From contig JAOARM010000018.1 of NCBI GenBank assembly GCA_025210515.1, positions 1 to 64,000 of the forward strand: a DNA stretch of 64,000 nt. Direction: 5' to 3'. Numbering within the stretch: the stretch's first letter is position 1; each line of letters starts with the position of its first letter. Under the pieces are notes generated by a model. That model had not been told where the DNA came from. It worked only from the letters and a program-made list of their open reading frames with translations, and did no database searches. A program made the translations under genes and the position numbers. Below are positions 62,805-64,000 of this stretch, piece after piece. This DNA is from Vallitalea sp. GTDB lineage: Bacteria > Bacillota > Clostridia > Lachnospirales > Vallitaleaceae.

Positions 62805-64000
62805 TTACCCCACCTTTACACTAATGGTTATTTCATTATTACTTTGCTTTAGTTTATTACTATCTATTTTTTCTATAATCATTTCTGGTGGTAAAACAAT
62901 TACATGTTTTTTGCTCAAACAAATTTCTCCATCAACTGTTCCTACTACTCTAACATTCTTCTTAACATCTTTTACTCTAAAATATATTGGTAGTTTATCT
63001 TCTATATTTTCTTCTCTTATTTTCTGTGGGACTACAAAGCCTACATTGTTTCCGGGGATAATTGATTGATAATTATTATCTGTATTAAGAGTGCCATTCA
63101 AATATTTAGCCGCTCCTCTTCCAGCAATTTCCCCTGTTAATGATACATAATCTACTAAGTCAAACACTGTAACAACATTACCAGCTGCAAATATTCCTTC
63201 TTGTGAAGTCATAAAACTTTCATCTACTATTGGACCTTTTGTTCTGGGATCTATTTTAATATCTAGTTGTCTTGACAATTCGTTTTCTGGAATTAAACCA
63301 ACAGCCAATACAAGTAAATCACATTCAATAAATCTCTTTGTTTCTTGTATAGGATTTCTATTATTATCAACTTGAGCTACTTCTACACCTTCAAGTCTAG
63401 TATTGCCATGTATTTTAACAACAGTTGTTGATAAATGCATAGGAATATTATAATCATTCAGACATTGACTTATGTTTCTTGTTAATCCTCCAGGTGTTTT
63501 CATTAATTCATATACACCCTCTACTTCAATTCCTTCTAAAGTCATTCTTCTTGCCATTATAAGTCCAATATCTCCTGAGCCTAATATTACTGCTTTTTTC
63601 CCTGGAAGATATCCTTCCATATTAATATAACGTTGAACTGTTCCTGCTGTAAGAACTCCACTTGGTCTTGTTCCCCATAGAAATACTTGTGAACGAGTTC
63701 TCTCTCTACATCCCATTGCTAAAATAATAGCTTTACATGTTATTTTCATCATTCCTTCTAATTCATTCATAGCATATATGACTTTATCTTTCGTTATTTC
63801 AAGTACAATAGTTTTTAGCTTAACAGTTACATTTTCTTTATACACATCTACAATAAAATTCTCTGCATATTGACATCCTGATAATCTTTTACCAAATCTA
63901 TGTAATCCAAACCCATCATGAATACATTGTTGTAAAATTCCTCCTAATTCCACATCCCGTTCTATTATCATTACTTTTTCTATTCCTTGTTTCTTAGCCT
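62805..64000 (-). CDS. NAD(P)/FAD-dependent oxidoreductase (5' end beyond window)
   Basis: At least 398 residues; the reading frame runs off the right edge (codons for AKKQGIEKV precede the first internal Met), so the N-terminal FAD-binding GxGxxG and the start codon are outside. Visible are IIERDVELGGILQQC with a possible redox Cys, the second nucleotide-binding motif KKAVILGSGDIGLIMARR, and the FAD-binding GIFAAGNVVTVFDLVDYV near the C-terminus. It belongs to the family found beside glpA-like dehydrogenases and DUF1667. Electron acceptor and substrate are not shown. Confidence 0.85.
   Translation of the reverse strand, partial: AKKQGIEKVMIIERDVELGGILQQCIHDGFGLHRFGKRLSGCQYAENFIVDVYKENVTVKLKTIVLEITKDKVIYAMNELEGMMKITCKAIILAMGCRERTRSQVFLWGTRPSGVLTAGTVQRYINMEGYLPGKKAVILGSGDIGLIMARRMTLEGIEVEGVYELMKTPGGLTRNISQCLNDYNIPMHLSTTVVKIHGNTRLEGVEVAQVDNNRNPIQETKRFIECDLLVLAVGLIPENELSRQLDIKIDPRTKGPIVDESFMTSQEGIFAAGNVVTVFDLVDYVSLTGEIAGRGAAKYLNGTLNTDNNYQSIIPGNNVGFVVPQKIREENIEDKLPIYFRVKDVKKNVRVVGTVDGEICLSKKHVIVLPPEMIIEKIDSNKLKQSNNEITISVKVG

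Overview
The window reads as chromosomal DNA of a strictly low-GC, spore-former-type clostridial Firmicute. Base composition is very AT-rich, Shine-Dalgarno sites are strong (AGGAGG type), ATG/GTG/TTG starts are mixed, and the gene families are typical of Clostridia: activation-domain-less MetH, YesM/YesN two-component pair, hut genes with separate FtcD and cyclodeaminase, DUF1667 partner, DUF4349, DUF4367. A Vallitalea/Lachnospiraceae-like host is a reasonable guess but cannot be proved from the window. No tRNA, rRNA, CRISPR array, prophage or intact transposase is visible.

Layout. 0-4.3 kb (minus): B12-dependent methionine synthase and a homocysteine methyltransferase/methylene-THF reductase fusion. 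4.5-9.9 kb: topoisomerase III, a lipoprotein, a GNAT enzyme with a zinc-finger/LuxR/DUF2087 regulator, and MsrA. 10.3-14.3 kb (minus): polyamine operon aguB-speE-speD-speA. 14.6-18 kb: DegV, a Na+/Ca2+-exchanger-type cation exporter under a yybP-ykoY manganese riboswitch, and a DUF4349 lipoprotein. 18-21.1 kb: M20 amidohydrolase plus two small DMT transporters, opposite a Crp/Fnr regulator. 21.7-24.4 kb: Ca2+ P-type ATPase. 24.8-30.9 kb (plus): an unusual operon of SCP2-like protein, class III aminotransferase, split transketolase, second SCP2-like protein, VOC enzyme and TetR regulator. 31-36.8 kb: chemoreceptor, DUF3892 protein, TetR, putative glycosidase and AraC regulator. 37-40.6 kb (minus): ribose-type ABC sugar importer. 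40.9-45 kb (minus): an ECF sigma/anti-sigma pair followed by two secreted proteins, one with a caspase/CHAT-like core. 45.3-50.2 kb (minus): response regulator, histidine kinase, membrane-anchored sugar-binding protein and FucU mutarotase. 50.4-56.8 kb (minus): complete histidine degradation operon hutH-hutU-ftcD-hutI-fchA. 57.2-64 kb: DUF554 protein, MerR regulator, a cluster of very small genes with attenuator-like hairpins, glutathione peroxidase, SEC-C protein, GntR regulator, and the end of a GlpA-type oxidoreductase/DUF1667 operon cut by the window edge.

Non-coding structure is unusually rich. Two repeat families stand out. One is a set of palindromic, MITE-like elements with ends close to GGGCTGTCTCATAATACATT (five copies). 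The other is a set of compact three-way-junction elements whose two inner hairpins both carry the loop C(AGGAC)G while the stems differ between copies (two clear copies, one decayed copy, one deleted copy). In two places the second type sits inside the first. The strongest candidates for undescribed biology are this structured element, the SCP2/aminotransferase/split-transketolase operon, the ECF-linked secreted caspase-like protein, and the micro-gene cluster at 59.0-59.9 kb.
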